From contig NZ_LMJA01000006.1 of NCBI RefSeq assembly GCF_001428895.1, forward strand, positions 1-64,000: a DNA stretch of 64,000 nucleotides. Reading direction: 5' to 3'. Shown one piece after another: positions 41,670 through 52,595 of this stretch (the stretch's first letter is position 1; every line of letters begins with the position of its first letter). This DNA is from Mycobacterium sp. Root265. GTDB taxonomy: Bacteria; Actinomycetota; Actinomycetes; Mycobacteriales; Mycobacteriaceae. The notes beneath the pieces were generated by a model. That model was not told the DNA's origin. It saw only the letters and a list, made by a program, of their open reading frames with translations, and searched no databases. A program made the position numbers and the translations under genes.

Positions 41670-43172
41670 TCAGATGACGGCCAGAGGTAGGGCACCGGGC
41701 CGCACGGGGGCCGGCAGGTCCGAGTCACCCATGAGGTATGCATCCACCGCGTGGGCGGCGCTGCGCCCCTCGGCGATGGCCCAGACGATCAGCGATGCGC
41801 CGCGGTGTGCGTCGCCGCACACGAAGACGCCGGGCTCCTCGGTCTGCCAGTCCGATCCGCAGGACAGGGTGCCGCGGCCGTTCAGTCGCAGCCCGAGACC
41901 GTCCAGCAGCGCCATCTCCTCGACGCCCTCGAATCCGATGGCCAGCAGCGCCAGATCGCACGGCAGCTCGATGGGCTCGCCCACCGGGGTGATGACGCGA
42001 CGGCCGTCGGCGTCGCGTTCGACCTTCACCTCGGCGATCTGCATCGCCCGCACATTGCCCTGGTCATCGCCGACGAACCGCTGCACGGCCACCTCGAAGC
42101 GCCGGGCGCCGCCCTCGGCGTGCGCCGGTGAGGTGCGCAGCAGCAGCGGCCAGGTGGGCCACGGGGAGCGTTCGTCGTCGCGGGCCTCCGGCGGCGCCGG
42201 GTTGTAGTCCAGCTGGGTCACCGAGATGGCGCCCTGCCGGTGCGCGGTGCCCAGGCAGTCCGCGCCGGTGTCGCCGCCGCCGATGATGACGACGTGCTTG
42301 CCGGCGGCGGTCAGCTCGGCCGGACCGTCACCCTCGCACTCCTTGTTGGCCGGCACCAGATGTTCCATCGCCAGGTGCACGCCGTTGAGTTCGCGGCCCT
42401 CGACCTGGTTGTCCCTGCCGCGCAGCGCACCGACGGCCAGCACGATGGCATCGTGCTGGGCTCGCAGCGCCTCGATCGACAGGTCGACGCCGACCTCGCA
42501 TTCGGTGACGAACCGTGTTCCCTCGGCCCGCATCTGGGACAGCCGTTGGTTGAGCGTCGCCTTCTCCAGCTTGTACTCCGGGATGCCGTAGCGCATCAGC
42601 CCGCCGATGCGGTTGTCGCGTTCGTAGACGGTGACGTGATGTCCGGCCCGGGTGAGCTGCTGGGCGGCGGCCAGCCCGGCCGGACCCGAACCCACCACAG
42701 CCACACTGCGTCCCGAGGCGATGGCCGGCGGCTGCGGTTCCACCGAGCCCGTCATCCAGGCGTGGTCGACGATGGACTGCTCGATCCGTTTGATGGTGAC
42801 GCTGCCGCCGGTGGTCTCCTCGGCGATGGACAGCACACAGGCCGCCTCGCACGGAGCCGGGCACAGCCTGCCGGTGAACTCCGGGAAGTTGTTGGTCGCG
42901 TGCAGCCGGTCGCTGGCCGCATCCCAGCGCCCGCGGCGCACCAGGTCGTTCCACTCCGGGATCAGGTTGCCCAGCGGGCAGCCCGCGGTTCCCGAGTGGC
43001 AGAACGGGATTCCGCAGTCCATGCAGCGCCGCGCCTGCTGGGAGACCTCGCCGGCACGTTCGTTCGGATCCTGGCTCTCGTAGACTTCGTGCCAGTCGCC
43101 CACCCGCTCGTCGACCGGCCGCTTGGCCGCGTCCAGTTTGCGGACCCTCAAGAATCCGTTCGGATCAGCCAC
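41670..43172 (-). CDS. gltD: glutamate synthase small subunit
   Basis: A 500-residue flavoprotein passing electrons from NADPH to the large subunit. N-terminal cysteine clusters for two [4Fe-4S] centres are seen ([20 protein letters not shown] and [12 protein letters not shown]). The FAD loop is [17 protein letters not shown], the NADPH loop [14 protein letters not shown], and the C-terminal FAD contact [13 protein letters not shown]. The start is GTG at 43172, overlapping the gltB end by eight bases; the frame further upstream is only a shadow of gltB. GltBD assimilates ammonia by making two glutamates from glutamine and 2-oxoglutarate. Confidence 0.96.
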   Translation of the reverse strand: MADPNGFLRVRKLDAAKRPVDERVGDWHEVYESQDPNERAGEVSQQARRCMDCGIPFCHSGTAGCPLGNLIPEWNDLVRRGRWDAASDRLHATNNFPEFTGRLCPAPCEAACVLSIAEETTGGSVTIKRIEQSIVDHAWMTGSVEPQPPAIASGRSVAVVGSGPAGLAAAQQLTRAGHHVTVYERDNRIGGLMRYGIPEYKLEKATLNQRLSQMRAEGTRFVTECEVGVDLSIEALRAQHDAIVLAVGALRGRDNQVEGRELNGVHLAMEHLVPANKECEGDGPAELTAAGKHVVIIGGGDTGADCLGTAHRQGAISVTQLDYNPAPPEARDDERSPWPTWPLLLRTSPAHAEGGARRFEVAVQRFVGDDQGNVRAMQIAEVKVERDADGRRVITPVGEPIELPCDLALLAIGFEGVEEMALLDGLGLRLNGRGTLSCGSDWQTEEPGVFVCGDAHRGASLIVWAIAEGRSAAHAVDAYLMGDSDLPAPVRPGALPLAVI

Positions 43173-46100
43173 GGCTGGCCTCCATGATCGCGGTGTCCAC
43201 GTCTCGCCCTTCGGCTTTCGCCATCCGGGTGGCACGCAGCACCCGCTCGTAGTCGGTCGGCATGATCTTGGTGAACTGGGCGCTGCGGCGCGGCCAGTCC
43301 GCCAGCAGGGAGGTCGCAACGGTGCTACCGGTGGCCTGCGCGTGCTGCGCCACCACATCGTGCAGCCAGCTCAGGTCCTCGGGATCGAGGCGCTGCAGGT
43401 CCACCATCTCGGTGTTCACCTTGGCCGGATCGAGACCCAGCACGAACGCGATACCGCCCGACATCCCGGCCGCCATGTTGCGTCCGGTCTCGCCGAGCAC
43501 CACCACCCGCCCGCCGGTCATGTACTCGCACGCGTGGTCGCCGCAACCCTCGACGACGGCGAGCGCACCGGAGTTGCGGGCGCAGAAGCGTTCCCCGACC
43601 CGTCCGCGCAGGAACACCTCACCGGAGGTGGCCCCGAACAACAGGGTGTTGCCCGCGATCACATTGTCCTCGGGTAGGAACAGCACGTCATCGGGTGGCC
43701 GGACGATCACCCGTCCACCCGAAAGGCCCTTGCCCACATAATCGTTGGCGTCACCGATCAGGTCGATGGTGACACCCGGCGGCAGGAAGGCGCCCAGCGA
43801 CTGCCCCGCCGATCCGGTCAGCGTGACATGGATGGTGTCATCGGGAAGCCCGGCGGCCCCGTAGCGGCGGGTGACCTCCGAGCCCAGCAGCGTGCCCACC
43901 GTGCGGTTGACGTTGCGCACCGGCAGTTCCAGCCGGACCGGGTGCGCGTCCTCCAGTGCGCCTTCCGAGAGCGCCACCAGGGTCTGGTCGAGTGCCTGAG
44001 CCAGCCCGTGATCCTGATCGCGCAGCCGGCGGCGCTGAGTGAGCTTGGCGCCGTGGGCATCCGTCGGGACCGCGAAGATGGGAGACAGATCCAGCCCGTG
44101 GCTCTTCCAGTGCGCGACACCTTCGGCGGTGTCCAGCAACTCGACCCGGCCGATCGCCTCGTCGAGGCTGCGGAAACCGAGTTCGGCGAGCATCTGCCGA
44201 ATGTCCTCGGCGATGAACTGGAAGAAGTTCTCCACGAACTCGGGCTTGCCGTTGAACCGCGCGCGCAGTTCCGGGTTCTGGGTGGCGACCCCGACCGGGC
44301 AGGTGTCGAGGTGACACACCCGCATCATGATGCAGCCCGCGACCACCAGCGGCGCGGTGGCGAACCCGTATTCCTCGGCGCCCAGCAGTGCGGCGACCAT
44401 GACATCGCGGGCCGTGCGCATACCGCCGTCGCACTGCACGGTGATGCGGTCCCGTAGTCCGTTGAGCACCAGTGTCTGCTGGGTGTCGGCCAGGCCGATC
44501 TCCCAGGGGGCGCCGGCATGTTTGAGCGAGGTCAGCGGCGCCGCGCCGGTACCACCGTCATAGCCGGAGATCAGGACGACGTCGGCGTGCGCCTTGGAGA
44601 CGCCCGCGGCGACCGTCCCGACGCCGACCGAGCTGACCAGCTTGACGTGGATACGCGCCTGGTCGTTGGCGTTCTTCAGATCGTGGATCAGCTGCGCCAG
44701 ATCCTCGATCGAGTAGATGTCGTGGTGCGGCGGCGGCGAGATCAGACCCACGCCGGGCGTGGAATGCCGGGTCTTGGCGATGTTGGGATACACCTTGTAG
44801 CCCGGAAGCTGTCCGCCCTCACCGGGTTTGGCGCCCTGGGCCATCTTGATCTGGATGTCGGTGGCGTTCACCAGGTAGTCGCTGGTCACCCCGAACCGTC
44901 CGGATGCCACCTGTTTGACGGCGCTGCGCCGCTGGGGGTCGTACAACCGGTCGGCGTCCTCGCCGCCCTCACCGGAGTTGGACCGTCCGCCGAGGTTGTT
45001 CATGGCGACGGCCATCGTCTCGTGCGCCTCGGCGGAGATGGACCCGTAGCTCATCGCGCCGGTGTTGAACCGTGTCACGATCGCTTCCACCGATTCCACT
45101 TCGTCCAGCGGGACCGGTGGCCGCATGCCGGTCTTGAAACCGAACAGACCGCGCAATGCGCCGCCCTCGCGGGAGAGCCGGTTCACCTCCTCGGAGTACT
45201 GGGCGAAGATGTCCTGGCGTCCCGTCCGCGTCGCATGTTGTAGCAGGAACACCACTTCCGGGGTGAAGAGGTGCAACTCGCCATCCCGGCGGAACTGGTA
45301 CTCACCGCCCACCGACAACCGCCGGTACGCCCGCTCGGTGGGGTTTTCCGGATAGGCCCGGCGGTGCCGGAACCTGACCTCTTTGGCCAGCACGTCCAAT
45401 CCGACACCACCGAGTTGCATGGGTGTGCCGGTGAAGTACTCGTCGATGACGGCGCGGTCCAGCCCGATCGCCTCGAAGGCCTGGGCGCCGGTGTAGGAGG
45501 ACACCGTGGAGATGCCCATCTTGCTCATCACCTTCATCACGCCCTTGCCGAGCGCGGTGAGATAGTTGCGCACCGCGGTGGCCGGTTCGATCCCGGTGAG
45601 CTCCCCCTCGCGGATCAGGTCCTCGATCGATTCGAAGGCCAGGTACGGGTTGACGGCTGCGGCACCGAAACCGATCAGCATCGCGATGTGATGCACCTCG
45701 CGGGCATCACCGCTTTCCACCACCAGCGCGACGCTGGTGCGTTCCTTGGTGTGCACCAGGTGGTGGTGTACCGCCGAGACCGCCAGCAGCGACGGGATCG
45801 GCGCCCTGGTGTGATCGGAATCGCGATCCGAGATCACCAGGGTACGAGCGCCTTTCGCAATCGCCTCGCACGCGCGGATGCGCAGCTCCTCCAGCGCTTC
45901 GGCCAGGCCTTCCCCGCCGCGTTCCACGTCGTAGAGGGCGCGCAGCACCGCGGTGCGCAGACCGGGCTGCTCGCCGTCATCATTGATGTGCACGATCTTG
46001 TTGAGATCGTCGTTGTCCAGCACGGGCCAGCCCAGCCGGATCTGGCGGCACGATGCGGCCGTCGGCTCCAGCAGGTTCTCCTCGGGACCCATCACCCGGC

Positions 46101-47709
46101 TCATCGAGGTGACCACGGCCTCGCGGATGGCGTCCAGCGGCGGGTTGGTGACCTGGGCGAACAGTTCGACGAAGTAGTCGTAGAGCAGCCGGGACCGTTG
46201 CGACATCACCGCGATCGGGGTGTCGGTGCCCATCGATCCCAGCGGCTCCGCCCCGGCGGCGGCCATCGGCGTCAGCAACACCCGCAGTTCTTCCTCGGTG
46301 TAGCCGAAGGACACCTGCCTGCGCACCACGGATTCGTGATTGGGTTGCACCCGAACGCGATCGGGCAGCGTCTTGAGATCGAGCAGTCCGGCATGCAGCC
46401 ATTCGCCGTAGGCGTGCGCGCCGGCGAGTTCGTCCTTGATCTCGTCATCGGAGACGATGCGGCCCGCCGCCGTGTCGATCAGGAACATCTTGCCGGGCTC
46501 CAGGCGGCCCTTGGCCACCACCTCGGCGCTGGGCACGTCGAGTACGCCGCTCTCACTGGCCAGGATGATGCGGTTGTCGATGGTGCGCCACCAACGCCCG
46601 GGCCGTAACCCGTTGCGGTCCAGTACAGCTCCGACCACGGTGCCGTCGGTGAAGGTGACGCAGGCCGGGCCGTCCCACGGCTCCATCAGCGAGGCATGGA
46701 ACTGCCAGAACGCGCGGCGCGCGGGATCCATGGTGGTGTTGTTCTCCCAGGCCTCCGGGATCATCATCAACACCGCGTGCGGCAGGCTGCGCCCGCCCAG
46801 GTGCAGCAGCTCCAGCACCTGATCGAATGATGCGGAGTCCGAACCGTCTTTCGGGCAGATCGGCGAGAGCCGGCTCAGGTCACCGGGAATCAAGGTGCTG
46901 CCCAGCTTGGCCTCGCGGGCATGCATCCGGTTGCGGTTGCCGCGGACGGTGTTGATCTCTCCGTTGTGGGCGACGAAGCGGAACGGGTGGGCCAGCGGCC
47001 AGGACGGGAAGGTGTTGGTGGAGAAGCGGCTGTGCACGATGGCGATGGCGCTCAGGCAGCGGTCATCCCGCAGATCCGGGAAGAACTGCGGCAGCTGCAT
47101 GGTGGTGAGCATGCCCTTGTAGGCGATGGTCCGGCTGGACAGTGACGGGAAGTAGACCGCTTCCTGTTCGGCCCGCTTGCGCAGCGGATACACCCGGCGG
47201 TCCAACTCGATACCTCCGCAGCCGTCGGGGGCGGCGACGAAAAGCTGTGCCATATAAGGCATACAGCTCACCGCCGTCGCTCCGACCTCGGCGCCGTCGG
47301 GGTCGACCGGCAGCGCGCGCCAGCCGAGGACCAGCAGACCCTCCTCCGCGGCGATGTCCTCGACGCGGGCGTACGCGGCGGCCCGGGCGACCGGATCCTG
47401 CGGCAGGAAGCAGATCCCGGCGGCGAAGGTGTTGGCGCCCTCGGCGTTCGGCTGCGGCAGATCGAAATCGACCGCCGCGGCGAACAGCTCCACCGGCAGC
47501 TGGATCAGGATCCCGGCGCCGTCACCGCTGTTCGGCTCGGCCCCGGCGGCACCGCGATGCTCGAGGTGCTCCAGCGCGGTGAGTCCGTCCGAGACGATGC
47601 CGTGTGACCGTCGGCCCCCGATATCGGCGATCATCGCGACGCCGCAGGAATCGGACTCGTTGTCCGGGTCGTATAAACCTTGGGCCTTGGGAAGTGCCGA
47701 GAACAGCAA
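43165..47709 (-). CDS. gltB: glutamate synthase large subunit
   Basis: A 1514-residue enzyme. The mature N-terminal nucleophile is Cys22 in SDSCGVAM after a short propeptide (class II glutamine amidotransferase). The central and FMN-binding synthase domains include [32 protein letters not shown] and [11 protein letters not shown]. The [3Fe-4S] ligands are in [16 protein letters not shown], and a C-terminal Gly-rich beta-helix ends the chain. The unusual start is TTG at 47709, decided by a GGAGGT site nine bases before it. No truncation. A 6-8-6 dyad lies about 70-90 bp upstream. Confidence 0.97.
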   Translation of the reverse strand: MLFSALPKAQGLYDPDNESDSCGVAMIADIGGRRSHGIVSDGLTALEHLEHRGAAGAEPNSGDGAGILIQLPVELFAAAVDFDLPQPNAEGANTFAAGICFLPQDPVARAAAYARVEDIAAEEGLLVLGWRALPVDPDGAEVGATAVSCMPYMAQLFVAAPDGCGGIELDRRVYPLRKRAEQEAVYFPSLSSRTIAYKGMLTTMQLPQFFPDLRDDRCLSAIAIVHSRFSTNTFPSWPLAHPFRFVAHNGEINTVRGNRNRMHAREAKLGSTLIPGDLSRLSPICPKDGSDSASFDQVLELLHLGGRSLPHAVLMMIPEAWENNTTMDPARRAFWQFHASLMEPWDGPACVTFTDGTVVGAVLDRNGLRPGRWWRTIDNRIILASESGVLDVPSAEVVAKGRLEPGKMFLIDTAAGRIVSDDEIKDELAGAHAYGEWLHAGLLDLKTLPDRVRVQPNHESVVRRQVSFGYTEEELRVLLTPMAAAGAEPLGSMGTDTPIAVMSQRSRLLYDYFVELFAQVTNPPLDAIREAVVTSMSRVMGPEENLLEPTAASCRQIRLGWPVLDNDDLNKIVHINDDGEQPGLRTAVLRALYDVERGGEGLAEALEELRIRACEAIAKGARTLVISDRDSDHTRAPIPSLLAVSAVHHHLVHTKERTSVALVVESGDAREVHHIAMLIGFGAAAVNPYLAFESIEDLIREGELTGIEPATAVRNYLTALGKGVMKVMSKMGISTVSSYTGAQAFEAIGLDRAVIDEYFTGTPMQLGGVGLDVLAKEVRFRHRRAYPENPTERAYRRLSVGGEYQFRRDGELHLFTPEVVFLLQHATRTGRQDIFAQYSEEVNRLSREGGALRGLFGFKTGMRPPVPLDEVESVEAIVTRFNTGAMSYGSISAEAHETMAVAMNNLGGRSNSGEGGEDADRLYDPQRRSAVKQVASGRFGVTSDYLVNATDIQIKMAQGAKPGEGGQLPGYKVYPNIAKTRHSTPGVGLISPPPHHDIYSIEDLAQLIHDLKNANDQARIHVKLVSSVGVGTVAAGVSKAHADVVLISGYDGGTGAAPLTSLKHAGAPWEIGLADTQQTLVLNGLRDRITVQCDGGMRTARDVMVAALLGAEEYGFATAPLVVAGCIMMRVCHLDTCPVGVATQNPELRARFNGKPEFVENFFQFIAEDIRQMLAELGFRSLDEAIGRVELLDTAEGVAHWKSHGLDLSPIFAVPTDAHGAKLTQRRRLRDQDHGLAQALDQTLVALSEGALEDAHPVRLELPVRNVNRTVGTLLGSEVTRRYGAAGLPDDTIHVTLTGSAGQSLGAFLPPGVTIDLIGDANDYVGKGLSGGRVIVRPPDDVLFLPEDNVIAGNTLLFGATSGEVFLRGRVGERFCARNSGALAVVEGCGDHACEYMTGGRVVVLGETGRNMAAGMSGGIAFVLGLDPAKVNTEMVDLQRLDPEDLSWLHDVVAQHAQATGSTVATSLLADWPRRSAQFTKIMPTDYERVLRATRMAKAEGRDVDTAIMEASRG

Positions 47710-47778
47710 GCGAATCTACCTCCGCAGTCTCCGTCATGATGGGAGGGACTGCATCGGCCCGAAGTTGCAGTGTATCAG

Positions 47779-47798
47779 CGAGAACGTGCTACTTCTCG
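47779..47798. promoter_or_regulatory. 6-8-6 dyad upstream of gltB
   Basis: CGAGAA-N8-TTCTCG lies between gltB and the DUF2752 gene, 70-89 bp before the gltB start and just upstream of a possible -10 (TACACT, minus strand). It could bind a regulator. Weak evidence. Confidence 0.3.
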
Positions 47799-47805
47799 GC
47801 GATAT

Positions 47806-48207
47806 TCAGCCGGTGAGAACCGTGGGGACCAGCGGGAACCCCGGCCAGTTGCGCATCACGGTCCACGCAACGGCGGCCACGACGACGGTGACGGTGGCCG
47901 CCGTCGGCATGAGTGCCAGGCCGCGACGCCAGCGCACCACCAGCCACACCGCCAGCGCCGGCAATGCCACCAGCAGGAAGGCGTTGTCCACCACGGCGGC
48001 CGCCAGGTCCCCGTTCAGCAGATCGTGGGTCATCCGCAGCCCACCGCACGCCGGGCAGTCCAGACCGGTGAGGGCCTTGAAGGGGCAGGCCGGGAAGAGG
48101 AAGCCGGGCCGGTGCGGGTCGGCCAGACCGATATAGGCCAGGGCGCCGGCGAGTGCCACCCCGGTACCGATCAGGCCGGCTCGGGCGGTCGCGCCCTCAG
48201 GTGCCAT
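47806..48207 (-). CDS. DUF2752 membrane protein
   Basis: A 133-residue protein with three membrane segments. It carries the family signature CPFKALTGLDCPACGGLRMTHDLLNGD (key CPxxxxTGLxCPxCGGxR, residues about 41-58), where the paired cysteines may bind metal or form disulfides. DUF2752 proteins are frequent in actinobacteria next to TM2-domain genes, as here: the upstream TM2 gene overlaps it by 11 bases. Function unknown. Confidence 0.85.
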   Translation of the reverse strand: MAPEGATARAGLIGTGVALAGALAYIGLADPHRPGFLFPACPFKALTGLDCPACGGLRMTHDLLNGDLAAAVVDNAFLLVALPALAVWLVVRWRRGLALMPTAATVTVVVAAVAWTVMRNWPGFPLVPTVLTG

Positions 48208-48613
48208 CGCGCAGCGGACGGCCCTGCGGGTCGCGCACCTTGTCGGTCAGCAGCAGGATGGCGTCGATGATGCCCCAGATGACCGCGCCGATGCCGCAGG
48301 TCAGCAGACCCACCAGCAGCTGTGCCACACCCAGTCCGGTATAGCCCAGGTAGAAACGGCCGATACCCAGGATGCCGAACAGACCCAGCAGCTGGAGCAG
48401 ACCGGCGATGACCTTGGATTTCTCCGAATAGGGCTCCCCGGTCATGGGGTGGCGGCCGTAGGGGGCCAGCGGGTCGTAATACGCGCCGGGAGGCGCCGGC
48501 GGCGGGTAGCCCGGTTGACCGGACGGCGGGAAACCGGCACCGCCGGGCGGTGGCTGGTAGCCCGGCGGTGGGTAGCTGCCCGGGTCGCCCCCGTACGACT
48601 GCGGATCGGTCAT
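48197..48613 (-). CDS. TM2-domain membrane protein
   Basis: A 138-residue protein. The first 50 residues are Pro/Gly/Tyr-rich and disordered; then SKVIAGLLQLLGLFGILGIGRFYLGY and a second hydrophobic hairpin ending IWGIIDAILLLTDKVRD form the TM2 domain (two helices with the conserved G-x-x-R-F-Y-x-G turn and a following Asp). Biochemical role unknown. It starts four bases after the mqo stop and overlaps the DUF2752 gene, so mqo, TM2 and DUF2752 genes may share a transcript. Confidence 0.88.
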   Translation of the reverse strand: MTDPQSYGGDPGSYPPPGYQPPPGGAGFPPSGQPGYPPPAPPGAYYDPLAPYGRHPMTGEPYSEKSKVIAGLLQLLGLFGILGIGRFYLGYTGLGVAQLLVGLLTCGIGAVIWGIIDAILLLTDKVRDPQGRPLRDGT

Positions 48614-48617
48614 GACC

Positions 48618-49973
48618 TCAGGATGCCAGAAGGTCGATGTCCACGCGGTGACCCCAGCGCTGCAGCAGATCGATCATGATCGGCACCGCCGTCGATGCTC
48701 CCGGCGAGGCGCCGAGCAGACCGGCGATCGAGCCGTCTGCCGACACCACCAGTTCGGTGCCCGAGCGCAGCACTCCCCGGCCCCGGGCGTCCGGCGAGAC
48801 CAGTTGGGCGCGCTGCCCCGCGGTGATCAGCTCCCACTGGGCCGGATCCGCAGTCGGGTAGTACCGGGCCAGGTAGGCGTGTTTCTGCCGGCGGCCGGCG
48901 ACCAGCTGGCCGATCAGATAGCGCACCAGCGCCAGATTCGCCCACATCGCCGTCGCGAGCACGGCCACGTTGTGCCAGCGCAGCGTGGTGAAGAAGTCGG
49001 TGAGGCGTCCGTGCTTGAGCAGCTTGGTGCTGAAGGTGGCGTACGGACCGAACATCAGGTGCCCGGCGCCGCCGACAACCCGCTTGTCCAGGTGCGGCAC
49101 CGACATCGGTGGCGCCCCGATCGGCGCCTGCCCGTACACCTTGGCGTCATGCCGGGCGACGACCTGCGGGTCCGAACACCGCAAGAAGGCCGCCCCCACC
49201 GGCAGCACCCCGTAGCCGCGGACCTCAGGGATTTTCGCGCGCTGTAACAGGCGCAGCGCATTGCCACCGGCGCCGACGAAGACCCTCGGTGCCCGCAGGT
49301 CGAAACTGCCCTCGGCGTTGCGGCCGGCGACCCGCCAGGACCCGTCGGCCTCGCGCACCACGGCGCGCACGTCGTGGCCGAGCAGCAGCCGGCCGCCCCG
49401 GTCGGTGACGATCCGCACCAGAGCGGTTGTCAGCGCGCCGAAGTCGATATCGGTGCCGCCGGGATGCCGGGTCGCGGCGACCCGTTCCTGCACTGCGCGG
49501 CCCTCCATCACCAGCGGCGCCCACCGCGCGATGGTGGCCCGGTCCTCGCTGTACTCCAGGCGAGCGAACAGCGGATGGGCGCGCAGCGTCTCGAATCGCC
49601 GGCGAAGATAGTCGATGTCGCGCTCGCCGAACACCACGTCCATGTGCGGCGCAGCGTGCAGGAAGGTCCCCGGGTCCAGTAGCCCCTTCTCGACCAGCTG
49701 GTCCCACCACCACCGGGACAGCTGGAACTGTTCGGCGATCCCGATCGCCGCCGTCCCGTCGGCGGGGTCGGGCATGTAGTTGAGCTCGCAGAAGCCGGAG
49801 TGGCCGGTGCCCGCGTTGTTCCAGGCCTGGCTGCTCTCGGTGGCCACGGCGGCCGCGCGTTCGACGATGACGATCCGCCGCTGGGGCTCCTGCACCGCAA
49901 GCATGGCGCCCAGGGTGGCGGACATGATGCCGCCGCCGATGAGGACGATATCGGCTGTGTCTCGGTCGGTCAT
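48618..49973 (-). CDS. mqo: malate:quinone oxidoreductase
   Basis: A 451-residue membrane-associated FAD enzyme oxidising malate to oxaloacetate and reducing menaquinone. The FAD loop is VLIGGGIMSATLGAML near residue 9, with the family's SSQAWNNAGTGHSGFCELNY (key N-N-A-G-T-G-H) and a late YYPTADPAQWELITAGQRAQ. These are distinctive for Mqo. I chose ATG 49973 (MTDRDTADI); an in-frame start 12 codons upstream (50009) would leave almost no promoter before the divergent LysR gene. The LysR product is the obvious candidate regulator. Confidence 0.93.
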   Translation of the reverse strand: MTDRDTADIVLIGGGIMSATLGAMLAVQEPQRRIVIVERAAAVATESSQAWNNAGTGHSGFCELNYMPDPADGTAAIGIAEQFQLSRWWWDQLVEKGLLDPGTFLHAAPHMDVVFGERDIDYLRRRFETLRAHPLFARLEYSEDRATIARWAPLVMEGRAVQERVAATRHPGGTDIDFGALTTALVRIVTDRGGRLLLGHDVRAVVREADGSWRVAGRNAEGSFDLRAPRVFVGAGGNALRLLQRAKIPEVRGYGVLPVGAAFLRCSDPQVVARHDAKVYGQAPIGAPPMSVPHLDKRVVGGAGHLMFGPYATFSTKLLKHGRLTDFFTTLRWHNVAVLATAMWANLALVRYLIGQLVAGRRQKHAYLARYYPTADPAQWELITAGQRAQLVSPDARGRGVLRSGTELVVSADGSIAGLLGASPGASTAVPIMIDLLQRWGHRVDIDLLAS

Positions 49974-50025
49974 GAATCCACCATGACCCTGCGGCTTTGA
50001 TCCGTCCAATGAATGTTCGGTCGAT

Positions 50026-50031
50026 TATCAT
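50026..50031 (+). promoter_or_regulatory. -10 element (TATCAT) for a leaderless lysR transcript
   Basis: TATCAT fits TANNNT and ends six bases before ATG 50038, placing transcription start on or beside the start codon. It lies inside a loose ATGA-N15-TCAT dyad (50009-50031) that could be the LysR operator shared with mqo. Inference from spacing. Confidence 0.45.
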
Positions 50032-50037
50032 CCGGAT

Positions 50038-50919
50038 ATGGATCGATGGATGGGTGAGCTCGCACCGCAGCTGCGCGCTCTGGAGGAGTTGGCGGCGCGC
50101 GGCGGGCACATGACGCGGGCCGCCGACAGCCTCGGTATCCCGCAGTCCTCGATGAGCAGGCGTATCCACGCGCTGGAAAAAACGCTGGGGCTTGCCCTGC
50201 TCGTCCAGGACGGCCGCACCGTGCGGCTGACGCCGGCCGCCGTCCGGCTCGCCGACCGGGCCCGAGATCCGCTGCACGCCCTGGAAGCCGCGGTCGAGGC
50301 CGTCGCCGGAGAGGCCGACGCCCATCACGGCATCGTGCGACTCGGATTCCCGCTGACCATGGGCTCGGGGCGGTTGCCGACCCTGATCGCGGAGTTCCAT
50401 CGTCGTGCGCCGAATATCCGGTTACAGATCAAGCAGGCGCACGGGTCGCAGCTGAGGGCCGACCTGAAATCCGGCGAGTTGGATGTCGCGGTGATGATTC
50501 CGGCGTCGGACGAGGTGCGCCACCACGTCATCGGGGTGCAGACGATCCTCGCCGTGCTGCCGGCGAAGCACCGTCTCGCGGGGCGCAAGAGGTTGCGCCT
50601 CAATGAGCTGCGCGACGAACCCTTCATCGCGAACCCGGTGAGCTACAACCTGCGCCAGTTGACCGAGACGTGGTGCGCAGCGGCGGGTTTCACCCCGCAG
50701 ATCGCCGTCGAGATCACCGAGTTCGCCACCATGCACGAGTTGATCGGCCGCGGCCTGGGCATCGCGCTGCTCCCCCATGACGAACGCAGCGCACCGAATA
50801 CCGTCGAGGTCGCGCTGACCCCCAACACCTACCATCGCGAGATCGCGCTGGCCTGGTCACCCACCGCCGTCACACCGGCGAGCCGGCGACTGCTCGCCTT
50901 CCTCCGCGAACAGTTCTGA
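50038..50919 (+). CDS. LysR-family transcriptional regulator
   Basis: A 293-residue regulator. The winged helix-turn-helix spans residues about 5-65 (ALEELAARGGHMTRAADSLG, then IPQSSMSRRIHALEKTLG), followed by the effector-binding domain with GIVRLGFPLTMGSGRLPTL and a late GRGLGIALLPHDE. It is divergent from mqo with 64 bp between start codons, the typical arrangement for a LysR protein controlling its neighbour. Its stop is three bases from the end of the exporter permease gene. Effector unknown; a C4-dicarboxylate would be logical for an mqo regulator. Confidence 0.92.
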   Translation: MDRWMGELAPQLRALEELAARGGHMTRAADSLGIPQSSMSRRIHALEKTLGLALLVQDGRTVRLTPAAVRLADRARDPLHALEAAVEAVAGEADAHHGIVRLGFPLTMGSGRLPTLIAEFHRRAPNIRLQIKQAHGSQLRADLKSGELDVAVMIPASDEVRHHVIGVQTILAVLPAKHRLAGRKRLRLNELRDEPFIANPVSYNLRQLTETWCAAAGFTPQIAVEITEFATMHELIGRGLGIALLPHDERSAPNTVEVALTPNTYHREIALAWSPTAVTPASRRLLAFLREQF

Positions 50920-50922
50920 GGA

Positions 50923-51747
50923 TCAGCGCGTCTCCGACCAACGGAAGACGGTGAGGCAGCCGATCAACCCCCCGATACTCCACGCCGCAAGCACGAAGAA
51001 AATCCGCCAGTGTTCCCAACTGCCTGCGGGTTCGATGGCGGCCATTTCGGGCGGCAGCAGCACCGACCTGAATCCCTGGGCCATCCACTTGACCGGGAAC
51101 AGCGAGCCGATCACCAGCATCCACGTGGGGAGCACCATGATCGGGACGTACGTGCCGGACACGAACTGCAGTCCCACCGCGGGACCATTCGTCAGGGCGG
51201 CGGCCGACACCGCACTGCTGGCGACGTTGCTGATGAGTACCCCGAGCAACGAACAGCTGATGACGCCCAGCAGGAACACCCAGGTCAGGGTGAACCAGCC
51301 GAAAACGTCGGTGGGCAGGCGGAGACCGAACGCGAGCACACCGACCACCAGCAGCAGCACGGCCTCGGCCAGACTGACCACGAGCACCAGCATGATCTTG
51401 CCGATGAAGTAGGACGTCGCCGTCGTGGGAGTTCCGTGCAGGCGGCGCAGGGCCCCGGTCTCCCGATCGGCCGCGATACTGATGCCCAGATTCACGAAGG
51501 ACGTCGACAGGATTCCGTAGGCGAGCATGCTGGCCGCGATCACCGCTCCGGTGCTGACGTTGCCGTAGGGCAGTTTCGCGGAGAAGATCGAGCCCAGAAG
51601 CAGACAGATCACCGCCGGCATCGAGAAGGTCAGTACCACCTGCTCGGGCCTGCGGTAGAACATCTTCAGTTCCGGGATGACCCGCGAGAATCCGATCCGC
51701 GCCACCGACGGGATCGGTGCCCGGGTGTGCTGGCCTACGGTACTCAC
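50923..51747 (-). CDS. ABC-2 type exporter permease (DrrB-like)
   Basis: A 274-residue membrane protein with six hydrophobic segments. The cytoplasmic amphipathic start (SRVIPELKMFYRRPEQVVLTF) and the ETGALRRLHGTPTTATSYFIGK elbow are typical of ABC-2 permeases such as DrrB. The GTG at 51747 overlaps the ATPase stop (GTGA). It is the last of six minus-strand genes that include a polyketide synthase, so export of that product is its likely role. Alternative: a general drug efflux pump. Confidence 0.88.
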   Translation of the reverse strand: MSTVGQHTRAPIPSVARIGFSRVIPELKMFYRRPEQVVLTFSMPAVICLLLGSIFSAKLPYGNVSTGAVIAASMLAYGILSTSFVNLGISIAADRETGALRRLHGTPTTATSYFIGKIMLVLVVSLAEAVLLLVVGVLAFGLRLPTDVFGWFTLTWVFLLGVISCSLLGVLISNVASSAVSAAALTNGPAVGLQFVSGTYVPIMVLPTWMLVIGSLFPVKWMAQGFRSVLLPPEMAAIEPAGSWEHWRIFFVLAAWSIGGLIGCLTVFRWSETR

Positions 51748-52595
51748 GAATGGCCGATCAGCTGGAGATAGGCATCTTCGAGGGTCGGGCGGGTCACCGT
51801 CAGGCGGTCGAGTTCGGCGTGACCACTGCTGAGCTGCCGGATCAGTTCGGTGGGCGTCGCCGTCCGTTCCACCCGTTCCCGGCCGTCCTCCATCCACCGG
51901 ACAGTCGCCGCGGTGTCGACGTGCTCGATCAGCCTGGCGGGCGAGTCCACGGCGACGACCGTCCCGGCTGCCACGACGGCGACACGGTCCGCCAGCGCGG
52001 CCGCCTCCTCCAGGTAGTGCGTCGTCATCACGATGGTGGTGCCGTCCGCTGCCAGCAATCTGATGAGTTCCCAGAACTGTTGCCGGGCTTCGGGATCGAA
52101 TCCGGTGGTCGGCTCGTCGAGGAACAGCAGCTCGGGCCGGCCGACGATGCCGAGGGCGACATCGAGGCGGCGGCGCTGACCGCCCGACAGCGTCCTGACC
52201 CTCGCCGCGGCGACAGATGCGAGGCCGACGAGATCCAGCACCTCTGCCGGGTCTCTGGCGCCGCCGTAGCAACTGCCGAACATCTGCACGGTTTCGCCGA
52301 CGGTGAGCATCCCGGCGTCGCTGACCTCCTGAAGAACGATGCCGACCCGTGCGCGCCAATGTCTGTCCGCGGTTCCCGGGTCCGCGCCGAGCACGCTCAC
52401 CTGGCCGGCATCACGCCTGCGGTTTCCCTCCAGGATCTCGACCGTCGTCGACTTGCCCGCGCCATTGGGGCCGAGGATCGCGAAGATCTCCCCGTATTCG
52501 ACATCGAGGTCGAGGTTCGCTACCGCCCGGAGGGTTCCGTAGGACTTGGACAAGCCGCGCACCTGTACCGCCCGGGACTGGGCCGCACCGCTCAC
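51744..52595 (-). CDS. ABC exporter ATP-binding protein (DrrA-like)
   Basis: A 283-residue ATPase: Walker A GPNGAGKST (residues about 43-51), signature LSGGQRRRLDVALGIV, Walker B LLFLDEPTTGFDP, and the H-loop MTTHYLEEA. This is the drug/lipid exporter type, with a C-terminal regulatory stretch (TVTRPTLEDAYLQL). ATG 52595 overlaps the polyketide synthase stop by four bases, so synthase and exporter are translationally coupled. Together with the permease it should form the pump for the polyketide product (inference from coupling). Confidence 0.92.
   Translation of the reverse strand: MSGAAQSRAVQVRGLSKSYGTLRAVANLDLDVEYGEIFAILGPNGAGKSTTVEILEGNRRRDAGQVSVLGADPGTADRHWRARVGIVLQEVSDAGMLTVGETVQMFGSCYGGARDPAEVLDLVGLASVAAARVRTLSGGQRRRLDVALGIVGRPELLFLDEPTTGFDPEARQQFWELIRLLAADGTTIVMTTHYLEEAAALADRVAVVAAGTVVAVDSPARLIEHVDTAATVRWMEDGRERVERTATPTELIRQLSSGHAELDRLTVTRPTLEDAYLQLIGHS

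Noticed and set aside
50009-50031. LysR-type operator (T-N11-A) in the mqo/lysR gap
   Set aside because: Only a loose ATGA...TCAT dyad is present; too weak to list as a separate operator.
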